Part shown: positions 7,785 through 15,711 of the stretch, piece by piece
How the letters are laid out: each line of letters begins with the position of its first letter
Numbering within the stretch: the first letter of the stretch is position 1
Assembly: GCA_964544305.1 (NCBI GenBank)
Contig: CAZJAZ010000037.1
Coordinates: forward strand, 1 to 27,983
Source: JAFDWI01 sp964544305
Lineage (GTDB): Bacteria > Actinomycetota > Acidimicrobiia > Acidimicrobiales > Iamiaceae
DNA: 27,983 nt
Direction of reading: 5' to 3'
Program-made: the position numbers and the translations under genes
The notes under the pieces: generated by a model
Databases searched by the model: none
The model's input: only the letters and a program-made list of their open reading frames with translations
Told to the model about the DNA's origin: nothing

Positions 7785-9127
7785 TGAATATCGGGCGTGT
7801 GGTACTCAAAGGTCGCTCAAGATCGGCGATTGTGGTGGTTTGTGTGGCCGCACTCGTGCCCGGGCTTGTGTGGTCAAGTGGTGCGCGAGCTGATGACCCC
7901 GTGGACACGACGTCACCGTCAACTTCGCTTGCATCAACCGACTCGTCAACAACACTTGTCGGCGATTCGACCCCAGACGCAACCGTTCCTGGGGGAGTAA
8001 CCACAACCACCTTGACAACACCATCGGTAACCGCAGGCCCCGGTGGGTTCGGATCGCCACGGGTCGACCCCGATGCGCCGCCCGAGCCGCCCATGCCCGA
8101 CCCATCGCCCCAAGTTCGCATTCTGCTCGCCCAGCTGCGAGTGCAAGCCGCGACCAAAATCGTGGGTTTGCACGACCTTGACGTGGCAAAACAACGCAAC
8201 ATCGAACAAAAGGTGCGAGACGATCTTGCAGCCGCCATCAAGCGGAAAGATCAAGCCGAAGGTGAACTGCTTCGAGCAAAGCAACGTCTGCAAGAAGCAG
8301 CGTTAGCACGTTATATGAGTCCTGGTGCGACCGGTATGCCCCGGCTCATTGCCACCCAAGACACCACAGACCGCACTCGTGTCGTGTTGGCAGACGTGAC
8401 GATCGAGCAGTGCATCGATTATCGCAATGCTGCGATCAAGCAACTTGAGAAGAAAGAACGCGATGTGCGTCACGAGCAAAAACGGGTGCGAGCCGCCCAA
8501 AGCGTGACCAATGCGGCACGGGTTCGACGCGCAAAGGCCCAAGATCGCCTTGACAAGATGGAATCCGAGCTTGGCGATGCACGAGGAATGAACCCGAACT
8601 GGTCGTTGCCCATTGAAGGTAAGAGCGTCTTTACGGCGAAAGAGCTTGCCGCGTGGTTCCAACAGCGCGGGCATGGTTCTCGTGCACAAGCCCCGATAGC
8701 GGTTCTGGCCGACGCGTACATCACCGAAGGCAAAGATCAAGACATTCGCGGCGACATGGCGTTTGCACAGTCAGTTCTTGAAACGGGTTCGTTCTCGAAC
8801 CCGGACACGATCGGGTTGAACAACTACGCCGGGATCGGCCACTGCGACACCTGCGCCAGCGGTTTCGCGTTCGCATCCCCCGACCTTGGCGTTCGTGCAC
8901 AGATCCAATTATTGGCCGACTACGCACAGCGAGGCGTCAAACTCGCACACCCGCTCGTTGATCGTCGCCTACACGGGCCAACCGGCTGCTGCCAGACGTG
9001 GGGACAGCTCACCCACACGTGGGCAACGAACGGAAACTATGGTCCAAAGATCATGGGCGTGTACCGCGAAATGCTGTACTGGCTGGTCGTCCATCGAGGA
9101 CTAGATCCTCTCGTTGGCCCGCGCTGA
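7784..9127 (+). CDS. Secreted coiled-coil peptidoglycan hydrolase (glucosaminidase family)
   Basis: A 447-residue exported protein, probably cleaving the glycan strand of peptidoglycan. I chose the ATG that overlaps the proS stop (TAATG). It gives a clean signal peptide: basic start, hydrophobic core AIVVVCVAALVPGLVW, and cleavage after ARA (residue 36). The longer upstream reading would place 47 arginine-rich residues before the signal. A Thr/Ser/Pro-rich linker (38-105) is followed by a long charged coiled coil (about 108-275), as seen in PcsB- or RipA-type hydrolases. The C-terminal part (about 320-430) resembles the glucosaminidase fold: MAFAQSVLETGSF with likely catalytic E333, NNYAGIGHCDTCASGFAF, and LLADYAQ. 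Four cysteines may form disulfides. No transmembrane anchor follows. Coupling to proS is positional; no functional link is known to me. Confidence 0.85.
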   Translation: MNIGRVVLKGRSRSAIVVVCVAALVPGLVWSSGARADDPVDTTSPSTSLASTDSSTTLVGDSTPDATVPGGVTTTTLTTPSVTAGPGGFGSPRVDPDAPPEPPMPDPSPQVRILLAQLRVQAATKIVGLHDLDVAKQRNIEQKVRDDLAAAIKRKDQAEGELLRAKQRLQEAALARYMSPGATGMPRLIATQDTTDRTRVVLADVTIEQCIDYRNAAIKQLEKKERDVRHEQKRVRAAQSVTNAARVRRAKAQDRLDKMESELGDARGMNPNWSLPIEGKSVFTAKELAAWFQQRGHGSRAQAPIAVLADAYITEGKDQDIRGDMAFAQSVLETGSFSNPDTIGLNNYAGIGHCDTCASGFAFASPDLGVRAQIQLLADYAQRGVKLAHPLVDRRLHGPTGCCQTWGQLTHTWATNGNYGPKIMGVYREMLYWLVVHRGLDPLVGPR

Positions 9128-10381
9128 GCGTGCCACATCATATTGGCGCGCAAACACCGCGCACACGGTTGCGATGCCAACAACAGATAGAGGCCGATAC
9201 ACATCCCAAAAAGTCGCGCTGAGTGGCAGTGGAACATAAAAATCGTGGAACACGTTTTCCGCACCAAAGGTGACCGGGGCACTGATCAGGGCTGCAACAA
9301 CGGGAAGTAGAAAAAACGATCGATCGGTGAGGTCCCTACGGGCGGCCAGTAAGACACACACGGCCCCAAAACCCACCCACAAGTAATGGGTCCAGATGAG
9401 CGGTGCGATCAGGAGCCAGGCCACATGCGCAAGTGCCCACAGCGAATCATCAGGTTTGTGACGCATTGTTATGACGCAAAACGATGCTGCGAGCGCCACA
9501 GCGACGAACTGCCCAATCGCTGATCCGAGCGCGCCAGGCAGCAACGTGACAATTGACGCATTGTGTGCGATTGAACCGGCAGCATCAGATAACCCTCGGC
9601 TTGAGGTGAGATACTTGCCCCAAAGGTTGGCGGGGGCAATGGCGAGTGATCCAAGCACAAGAACACCGAGTGCCACGCCTACAGCGACAACGTCGCGCCA
9701 CCGGCGACGTGCCAACAAAACGGTGCCAACGACCACCGGTGACGTCTTGAATGCGACACCGGCAAACCATGACAAGGCCGCCGAGATGCTGCGAGATTTA
9801 GGAGAGGCGACCAAACCAATGCTTACCGACAAGAACAGCAGTGGTGACGTCTGCCCGATCGCAACGGTCTTGTACGCGAGAGGCGTGAGAAACACGGCCG
9901 AGATCGTCAACATTGTGACCGCGTGTCGTGACCGGCCAGCAAGTCGCTTCCAGAGAAAACCCATGGATGCGATGAGACTCAGGCCCGCCAAAATTCGGAA
10001 GGCATCGATGCCAAAGCGTTGACCGTTTGCCGTCACCGCCCATACAAGGGGAAGCGCGAGTGGGGCCGACAAGTAGGCGGAACCTTGGCATGATGTTGCT
10101 TGGGCGACCTCGCACCACGTTTGCCGATAGGCGGGTGTGACATCGTGCCATTGAGCCGCATGCGCCGCGTACAGGTCGTTTGGATTCTTGTGGACTTGGT
10201 TCATCGCGGCGACGTACGCGGTTGAGTCAGGTGCGGTGCCAGGGCGAAACAGCAGTGGAACGATCAGCCACGACACGACGATGAGCGCGAAGACACAGGT
10301 GATCCATTTCGATGGCCGCGTCGAGTTCGGGGACAATCCGGCGTTCGGTTCGCGAGAATCTATTGAACCGACGGTGCTCAT
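9101..10381 (-). CDS. GT87-family (DUF2029, PimE-like) integral membrane glycosyltransferase
   Basis: A polytopic membrane protein of 426 residues with about ten hydrophobic segments. It resembles the GT87 family of polyprenyl-phosphate-sugar-dependent mannosyl/arabinosyltransferases (GT-C fold), whose actinobacterial member PimE elongates phosphatidylinositol mannosides. Supporting features: a first transmembrane helix (about 21-40), a periplasmic loop with an acidic residue (GTAPDSTAYVAA), the VHKNPNDLYAAH segment, GQTSPLLFLSVSIGL, AGVAFKTSPVVVGTVLLARRRW, and LLIAPLIWTHYLWVG. I chose the ATG at 10381; a GTG at 10459 would add 26 residues of non-membrane sequence. Its 3' end overlaps the hydrolase gene by 27 bp, tail to tail. 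Sugar donor and acceptor cannot be told. It probably acts in envelope glycolipid or lipoglycan synthesis. Confidence 0.82.
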   Translation of the reverse strand: MSTVGSIDSREPNAGLSPNSTRPSKWITCVFALIVVSWLIVPLLFRPGTAPDSTAYVAAMNQVHKNPNDLYAAHAAQWHDVTPAYRQTWCEVAQATSCQGSAYLSAPLALPLVWAVTANGQRFGIDAFRILAGLSLIASMGFLWKRLAGRSRHAVTMLTISAVFLTPLAYKTVAIGQTSPLLFLSVSIGLVASPKSRSISAALSWFAGVAFKTSPVVVGTVLLARRRWRDVVAVGVALGVLVLGSLAIAPANLWGKYLTSSRGLSDAAGSIAHNASIVTLLPGALGSAIGQFVAVALAASFCVITMRHKPDDSLWALAHVAWLLIAPLIWTHYLWVGFGAVCVLLAARRDLTDRSFFLLPVVAALISAPVTFGAENVFHDFYVPLPLSATFWDVYRPLSVVGIATVCAVFARQYDVARSARANERI

Positions 10382-10471
10382 TGGGGTCAAAGCATTCCAC
10401 ACGACCACAGGCGACCATGTGCTTTCGCGCCGGTGCAAGCAATGGAAAAGCGCACCCACAGTTCAATCGGC

Positions 10472-10477
10472 TATACT
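10472..10477 (+). promoter_or_regulatory. Putative -10 box of the rimP-nusA promoter
   Basis: TATACT matches the sigma-70/SigA -10 consensus at five of six positions and lies about 34 bases before the leader hairpin of rimP. No good -35 hexamer lies 16-18 bases upstream. Transcription would begin near 10484 and give a leader of roughly 97 bases that includes the hairpin. Confidence 0.45.
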
Positions 10478-10510
10478 GGCTCCAGCCAATTTGCACCACC
10501 GTTTCGGAGC

Positions 10511-10538
10511 AAAGGCGTGGGCGTTGCCCACGCCTTTT
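10511..10538 (+). terminator. Terminator-like hairpin in the rimP leader (candidate attenuator)
   Basis: AAAGGCGTGGGC (10511-10522) pairs with GCCCACGCCTTT (10526-10537) in a perfect 12-bp stem with a three-base loop, ending in TTTTCGTT. It is shaped like an intrinsic terminator but lies between the putative TATACT promoter and the rimP Shine-Dalgarno. It may therefore attenuate the rimP-nusA-infB transcript; NusA, encoded downstream, acts on such hairpins. It cannot serve the upstream glycosyltransferase gene, which runs the other way. Confidence 0.6.
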
Positions 10539-10580
10539 CGTTACGTACCGGAGCGTTTCCACCCGCTGAGGAGGTGAACC

Positions 10581-11087
10581 GTGGCCCATCAACTTGAAAC
10601 TGACCTACCAATGTGGGCCGCGCCGGTTCTCACCGAACTCGACCTGACGATTTACGACATCGAAGTGGCCGCGGGCAAAGTTCGTTTGGTGGTAACCCGT
10701 CCTGGTGGAGTTGGCCTCGACGAAATTGCTCGGTGTACGCGCGGCGTTTCCGCAATCATGGACGACCGCGATCCCATCAGTGGCACCTATACCCTGGAAG
10801 TTTCGTCGCCGGGTCTCGAACGCAAATTGCGTACGGTTGACCACCGTCGCGGCGCGATCGGCGAGCGAGTGAAATGCAAATTTCGGGACGCTGACGGGTC
10901 GATACGTCGCGTTGAGGGTGAATTGCGCGACGTGACTGACATTGCTCTGGTCATCAAAGCAGAGAGTGGCGAACAACAGGTCGACCATGACCAGGTTGTG
11001 ACCGTGCACACCGTTTTCATCTGGCCCGACAGCGCCAGCAAACCGCGGGCGAAAGCACCGCATAACGCGAGGAAGGCAAAGCCATGA
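10581..11087 (+). CDS. rimP: Ribosome maturation factor RimP
   Basis: A 168-residue cytosolic factor for assembly of the 30S subunit. The N-terminal alpha/beta domain (about 10-85) includes LDLTIYDIEVAAGKVRLVVT, GVGLDEIARCTRGVSAIMD and the highly conserved YTLEVSSPGLERKLRT. The C-terminal SH3-like domain (about 88-150) is GERVKCKFRDADG...VEGELRDVTD. A lysine/arginine-rich tail follows. The start is a GTG with a strong Shine-Dalgarno (GAGGAGG, 10568-10574) six bases ahead. It overlaps nusA by four bases (ATGA), the usual rimP-nusA coupling. The family assignment is secure from sequence and from gene order. Confidence 0.96.
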   Translation: MAHQLETDLPMWAAPVLTELDLTIYDIEVAAGKVRLVVTRPGGVGLDEIARCTRGVSAIMDDRDPISGTYTLEVSSPGLERKLRTVDHRRGAIGERVKCKFRDADGSIRRVEGELRDVTDIALVIKAESGEQQVDHDQVVTVHTVFIWPDSASKPRAKAPHNARKAKP

Positions 11088-12349
11088 CGACTGGCAGCTC
11101 TGAAATGATCGAAGCGCTTCAAGCGCTCGCAACCGAACGTGGTATGTCCGCAGATCAGCTTCTTGGAGCATTGGCTGACGCGTTGGAAACCGCGTACCAA
11201 AAAATGCCGGACTCGTATGAGTTTGCGTGGGTCACGATCGATCCCGACACCTTCGACATTCGCGTGTCGGCACAAGAACTCGACGAAGACGGTAATCCAG
11301 TCGGACCAGAACTTGACGTGACCCCGGACAACTTTGGTCGTATCGCGGCAGCGACGGCACGCCAGGTGATGATGCAGCGGTTGCGTGAAGTCGATCGGGA
11401 AACCAAGTACGCCGAGTACGCCAAGCGTGAAGGCGAAATCGTCAATGGGATCATCGACCAGAACGATTCTCGTTACACCCTGTTGAATCTTGGTCGTGTT
11501 GAGGCATTGTTGCCCCAAGCGGAACAGGTCCCTCATGAACGGCCCGAACCGAACAGCCGGCTCAAGGCGTACATCATTGAGGTGCGTAAAACGGTGAAAG
11601 GCCCCCAAATCGTGGTGAGCCGAACACATCCCGGGTTGATCAAAGAACTGTTCAACATGGAAGTTCCTGAAATCCATGACGGAATTGTTGAGATCAAAGC
11701 TTGTGCCCGCGAACCCGGACACCGCACCAAGCTCGCGGTATGGTCAAATGACCGCAACATCGATCCGGTCGGCGCCTGTGTTGGTGCCCGAGGCGCTCGA
11801 GTCCGAATGGTCGTCAACGAGTTGCACGGCGAAAAAATTGACATCGTGCCGTTTTCTGATGTGCAGGAAGATTTTGTTGCCAAAGCGTTGTCACCAGCGA
11901 AGGTCAAAGAAGTCCGTATTAACCATGAAACCGGTGTCGCCGAAGTCATCGTCCCTGATTATCAACTGTCGTTGGCGATCGGTAAAGAAGGCCAGAATGC
12001 TCGATTGGCGGCCCGTTTGACCGGTTGGCGCGTCGAAATCAAGAGCGAAACGCAACTCGCTGAAGAAGAGTCGTATGCGGGTGAAGAATGGGCCGAGGGC
12101 GAGTGGGTCGTTGACGCCGAATCGGGTGAGCAGGTTTGGCAACCCGCCGAAGGTGGCCCTGCGCTTTCTGCTCAAGAATGGGAAGACGCTGACGACACTG
12201 ACGACGCTGACGAAGGCGCCGCAGGTGAAAATGATGCCGAATCAGCCGACCAGAGCGACGTTGACAGCGATGATGTCGCACCGGTAGATGCGGGATCCGA
12301 ACCTGAGTTGACTGATGAATCCTCCGAAGAAGGGGAGAACGAGGAGTAG
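11084..12349 (+). CDS. nusA: Transcription termination/antitermination factor NusA
   Basis: NusA binds RNA polymerase and nascent RNA and modulates pausing, termination and antitermination. Domains in order: an N-terminal polymerase-binding domain (1-110), an S1 domain (about 117-185, GEIVNGIIDQ...YTLLNLGRVEALLP), KH1 (about 197-260, with VGACVGARGARVRMVVNELHGEKIDIV), and KH2 (about 270-325, LAIGKEGQNARLAARLTGW). It lacks the acidic repeats of proteobacterial NusA, as expected for actinobacteria. Instead it ends in a ~95-residue unstructured, strongly acidic tail (EEEWAEGEW..., DDTDDADEG..., SEEGENEE). The start ATG overlaps the rimP stop. At 421 residues it is longer than many actinobacterial NusA proteins because of that tail. 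Confidence 0.96.
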   Translation: MTTGSSEMIEALQALATERGMSADQLLGALADALETAYQKMPDSYEFAWVTIDPDTFDIRVSAQELDEDGNPVGPELDVTPDNFGRIAAATARQVMMQRLREVDRETKYAEYAKREGEIVNGIIDQNDSRYTLLNLGRVEALLPQAEQVPHERPEPNSRLKAYIIEVRKTVKGPQIVVSRTHPGLIKELFNMEVPEIHDGIVEIKACAREPGHRTKLAVWSNDRNIDPVGACVGARGARVRMVVNELHGEKIDIVPFSDVQEDFVAKALSPAKVKEVRINHETGVAEVIVPDYQLSLAIGKEGQNARLAARLTGWRVEIKSETQLAEEESYAGEEWAEGEWVVDAESGEQVWQPAEGGPALSAQEWEDADDTDDADEGAAGENDAESADQSDVDSDDVAPVDAGSEPELTDESSEEGENEE

Positions 12350-12503
12350 TCAACAACTTGGTCAAGACCTGCCTTTGGGTCTGACCTGGCTTCGACTCGA
12401 ATCAGTCTCGTTCGCGTCAGAGCCGCTTCACGTGCGAGACTGACCTGTCGGGTGCGTTTCGCGCCCATTTCCGAACCCCGTCTTTGAAGGGCTGTCACAC
12501 CTC
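12350..12503 (+). promoter_or_regulatory. Structured nusA-infB intergenic region with three hairpins
   Basis: The 154-bp gap holds no ylxR/rnpM gene, which often sits here; all forward frames are short or unlike YlxR. Instead there are three inverted repeats. GTCA-(A)-GACC pairs with GGTCTGAC (12361-12385, eight pairs, one bulge). A perfect 9-bp pair is TCAGTCTCG (12402-12410) with CGAGACTGA (12435-12443). GGGTGCG (12450-12456) pairs with CGCGCCC (12460-12466) across a three-base loop with one G-U pair. The motif GACCTG recurs three times. No U-tract follows, so none looks like a terminator. It may control infB translation, whose TTG start has a poorly spaced Shine-Dalgarno. Confidence 0.5.
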
Positions 12504-15245
12504 TTGGCTTCCAAGATCCGCATTCACGAACTGGCACGAGAGCTCGGGCTCACCAACAAAGAGACCCTTGAGCTTGCTGGCGCGCTTGGTATTGCCGCCA
12601 AGAGTCATTCGTCTTCCATGGAAGAGGCGCAAGCCGATCGCGTCCGGCGTAAAGCCGAACGCGAGGGGCTGATCCGCGAGGCACAGCCAGAGCCAGAAAA
12701 GAAGACGTCAAAAAAGCCGGCCAAAGCTGAACCAGAGCCAGCGCCAGCGCCAGAATCAGAACCGGTGGTGGCAGAGACGCCTGAACCGGTTGCGACGGAA
12801 GTGCCAGTTGCCCCTGAACCGGTGCCGTCGCCGCAAGCTCCAAAGCGTGTGGTTTCGTCGTCTGGTCGGGCGCATCCTCCTCGTCCCGCCGCACCGCCGG
12901 CGGGTGCGCCGACGACGCCTCAAACACCGGCCGCCCCGCAGGTCAAGCCAAGTGCACCGGTGTCGACCGGTGCCGCGCCAGCCGCTCGGGTTGCGCCTGA
13001 TGCGGCGCCGCCATCGGTCGTTGCCACTCCGCCTGCGCCGCCGGTACCACCCAAGGGCGCGCCACGGTCACCCAGTGGAAAAGCGATTCCGCCTCCTCCA
13101 GGTCATGCGCCACGTTCTTCCACGGGCAAGCCTATTCCTCCGCCTCCCGGCCTTGGCGGGCGTGGTCCAGCCCCGATGCGTGCCGGCGGCCCGTCACGTC
13201 CCGGTGGTGGTGGCCGTCCCGGTGGCCCGCCACGCGGTCCAGTTGATGTGGGTGCGCGCCCCGGTGGCGCTGCTCCGGGAGGTCCGCCATCTGGTCGCCC
13301 AGGTGGTGGTGGCCGACCCGGTGGGGGAGGTCGCCCCGGTGGTCCTCCTGGCCGTCGTCCGCCGCAGCGCCGTCGGACTCGACGCCGTCGGAACCGCGAA
13401 GAACTCCAGCCGCTCGATGCCCCGAGCTACACGCCACAGGATGCACCAGTTCCTGAAGGCGTGATTGTGGTTGAACGGGCGTCATCTGCCCAAGAGTTCG
13501 CGCCAAAGGTGAACCGTACGGCCGCAGACATTGTGCGGTTTTTGCTCGAACAAGGCGAGATGGTCACCGCGACGCAATCGCTGAGCGACGACATGATCGA
13601 ACTGTTTGCCGCAGAAGTCGGTGCGCAGATCCACATGGTTGATCCTGGCGAAGAGCAAGAAGTTGAGTTGCGGAAACGCCTTGGCGCTGACGAGTTCGAT
13701 GATCAGGACTATTCGGACTCGCCACTTCGACCAGCGGTCATCACCGTGATGGGTCACGTTGATCATGGGAAAACCAAGCTTCTTGACCGGATCCGTTCCG
13801 CGAACGTGGTTGCGGGCGAAGCCGGTGGGATTACCCAGCACATTGGGGCCTATCAAGTTTCTCTCGATGGCCGGAAGTTGACCTTCATTGACACGCCGGG
13901 TCACGAAGCGTTTACCGCGATGCGTGCTCGGGGTGCGGATGCGACCGACATTGTTGTGCTCGTGGTCGCTGCAGATGACGGTGTTATGCCCCAAACGATT
14001 GAAGCGATCAGTCACGCCCGCGCGGCCGAGGTGCCGATTGTGGTAGCGGTCAACAAGATTGACCGTGAAAACGCGGACCCGACTCGTGTGCTTACGCAAC
14101 TTGCCGAACATGACCTTGTGCCTGAGGCGTGGGGTGGTGACACGATTGTGAACGAGATTTCGGCCCTCGAGAACATTGGTATTGACGAACTGCTTGAAAG
14201 CTTGTTTGTGGTGGCTGATGTCGAGGATCTTCGTGCCAGCCCTGAGGGGCGCGCGCACGGGGTTGTGCTCGAATCGAATCTCGATATTGGACGCGGGCCG
14301 GTTGCAACGATTCTTGTTCAGCACGGAACGCTGCGAGTTGGTGACCCAGCGGTCGCTGGTGCGGCCGTCGGTCGTGTGCGTGCATTGATCGATGATCAGG
14401 GCCGCCAGTTGACTGAGGCACCACCGTCAACACCGGTGGTGGTTCTCGGTCTTTCTGAAGTGGCAGAAGCCGGTGATGAGTTCATCGTGGCCCCCGACGA
14501 GAAGACTGCGAAGAACGTGGCCGAACAACGCGGCCATTGGCATCGTGTCGCCTCAATTGCGGGCACAGCGGCTGCGGCCACAAGTTCGGGTGCCAAGCTT
14601 GAAGATCTGTTCTCGCAGATCCAAGCGGGTGAAGCAGCGACGTTGGCGCTTATTGTGAAAGCTGACGTGACCGGTTCGCTTGGTGCGGTTACCGAAAGCT
14701 TGCGCAAGCTTGAACGCGACGACGTGAAACTGGCTTTCGTGCACCAGGGTGTCGGTGGCATCACCGAGGGTGACATTCAACTTGCGGCAACGACGGGCGC
14801 GATTGTGATCGGGTTCAATGTGCGCCCTGATCGTCGAGTGCGTGAGATTGCCAGCGTTGAAGACGTTGAGATCCGCACCTACGAGATCATCTACAAGCTG
14901 CTCGAAGACGTTGAGGGTGCGATGCTCGGCATGCTCGCTCCAGAAACGGAAGAAGTGGTGACCGGTGAAGCCGAGGTGCGCGAGATCTTCCGTGTGCCAA
15001 AGATTGGTGCGATCGCCGGGTGTTTGGTGCAGTCAGGCACGATTACACGTGGCTCCAAAGTGCGTTTCTTGCGTGAAGGCACAATCATTTGGAAAGGCGA
15101 TGTGTCGTCGCTCAAGCGTTTCAAAGACGACGTGCGTGAGGTCAACGCCGGGTATGAGTGCGGTATCGGGTTGTCCGATTTCCAGGACCTCAAGCCCGGT
15201 GATGTCATTGAAACGTTCGAAGAACGGCTTATTCCACCGAGTTGA
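12504..15245 (+). CDS. infB: Translation initiation factor IF-2
   Basis: The GTPase that brings fMet-tRNA to the 30S subunit and promotes subunit joining. The start is a TTG: it gives the standard IF-2 opening ASKIRIHELARELGLTNKE, and no in-frame ATG is available upstream. The N-terminal helical subdomain is followed by a very long disordered segment (about 55-300) rich in Pro/Ala/Glu, then Gly/Arg. This includes a 16-residue tandem repeat (187-218, each copy with GK-x-IPPPPG) and RPGGGGRPGG-type repeats. The G domain shows GHVDHGKT (417-424), DTPGH (463-467), NKID (517-520) and SAL near 553. Domains II, III (...EDLFSQIQAGEAATLALIVKADVTGS) and the fMet-binding IV follow to residue 913. The weak ribosome-binding site may mean control by the upstream structured gap. 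Confidence 0.96.
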   Translation: MASKIRIHELARELGLTNKETLELAGALGIAAKSHSSSMEEAQADRVRRKAEREGLIREAQPEPEKKTSKKPAKAEPEPAPAPESEPVVAETPEPVATEVPVAPEPVPSPQAPKRVVSSSGRAHPPRPAAPPAGAPTTPQTPAAPQVKPSAPVSTGAAPAARVAPDAAPPSVVATPPAPPVPPKGAPRSPSGKAIPPPPGHAPRSSTGKPIPPPPGLGGRGPAPMRAGGPSRPGGGGRPGGPPRGPVDVGARPGGAAPGGPPSGRPGGGGRPGGGGRPGGPPGRRPPQRRRTRRRRNREELQPLDAPSYTPQDAPVPEGVIVVERASSAQEFAPKVNRTAADIVRFLLEQGEMVTATQSLSDDMIELFAAEVGAQIHMVDPGEEQEVELRKRLGADEFDDQDYSDSPLRPAVITVMGHVDHGKTKLLDRIRSANVVAGEAGGITQHIGAYQVSLDGRKLTFIDTPGHEAFTAMRARGADATDIVVLVVAADDGVMPQTIEAISHARAAEVPIVVAVNKIDRENADPTRVLTQLAEHDLVPEAWGGDTIVNEISALENIGIDELLESLFVVADVEDLRASPEGRAHGVVLESNLDIGRGPVATILVQHGTLRVGDPAVAGAAVGRVRALIDDQGRQLTEAPPSTPVVVLGLSEVAEAGDEFIVAPDEKTAKNVAEQRGHWHRVASIAGTAAAATSSGAKLEDLFSQIQAGEAATLALIVKADVTGSLGAVTESLRKLERDDVKLAFVHQGVGGITEGDIQLAATTGAIVIGFNVRPDRRVREIASVEDVEIRTYEIIYKLLEDVEGAMLGMLAPETEEVVTGEAEVREIFRVPKIGAIAGCLVQSGTITRGSKVRFLREGTIIWKGDVSSLKRFKDDVREVNAGYECGIGLSDFQDLKPGDVIETFEERLIPPS

Positions 15246-15327
15246 TTTCCTGTGCAGGCGCTGAAAATGAGCGCAGTCGCGTGCTGCGGATCTGCGACGA
15301 TAGACGTGTGCTGTTGAGGAGGTACTC

Positions 15328-15711
15328 GTGAAGCGATCTCGAGTTTCGACCGGGCGGAACTATCCCCGGACTGCCCGCGTCAATGAACTCTTGCGTGAAA
15401 TCCTTGGTGATGAGCTTGAACGACTTGACATTGATGCGCTGTCATTCTTGACGGTCACCGGTGTCGACTGTGACCCAGATTTACGTCACGCCAGGATGTA
15501 CTTTGATGGGCCATCCGGTCCGGAAGACGACGACGCAATAATCGAAGCACTTGGCGAGGTGCGTGGTCGACTGCAACATGCGATTGCGAGCCAGGCACGC
15601 CTCAAGCGAACCCCCGAGTTGCGGTTTGCTCCGGATCCGGCCGTGCGTGCCGGTGAACATATCGATGCGGTGCTGCGGGATATGGCCGAATCGCCAGGCA
15701 CCGAGTCATGA
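15328..15711 (+). CDS. rbfA: 30S ribosome-binding factor RbfA
   Basis: RbfA is a single-KH protein (127 residues, normal length) that binds 16S rRNA helix 1 during late 30S maturation. Visible features: the N-terminal basic NYPRTARVNELLREILGDELERL helix, LSFLTVTGVDCDPDLRHARMYF, the LQHAIASQARLKRTPELRFAPDPAVRAGEHIDAVL core, and a short tail. The start is a GTG with a strong Shine-Dalgarno (GAGGAGG, 15316-15322) five bases ahead. It sits 82 bp after infB and overlaps truB by four bases (ATGA), the conserved infB-rbfA-truB order. The 82-bp gap upstream shows no clear promoter or terminator. Confidence 0.95.
   Translation: MKRSRVSTGRNYPRTARVNELLREILGDELERLDIDALSFLTVTGVDCDPDLRHARMYFDGPSGPEDDDAIIEALGEVRGRLQHAIASQARLKRTPELRFAPDPAVRAGEHIDAVLRDMAESPGTES

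Noticed and set aside
9471..10022. 183-codon plus-strand frame opposite the GT87 gene
   Set aside because: The minus strand encodes a convincing multi-pass membrane protein, while this peptide is Thr/Arg-rich and unlike any protein.
12172..12537. Minus-strand frame across the nusA-infB gap as a possible gene or inverted ylxR
   Set aside because: The peptide lacks the RTCxGCR-type YlxR signature and mostly mirrors the acidic nusA tail.
13482..14324. 280-codon minus-strand frame in infB
   Set aside because: It is opposite the IF-2 G domain, where GHVDHGKT, DTPGH and NKID are all on the plus strand.
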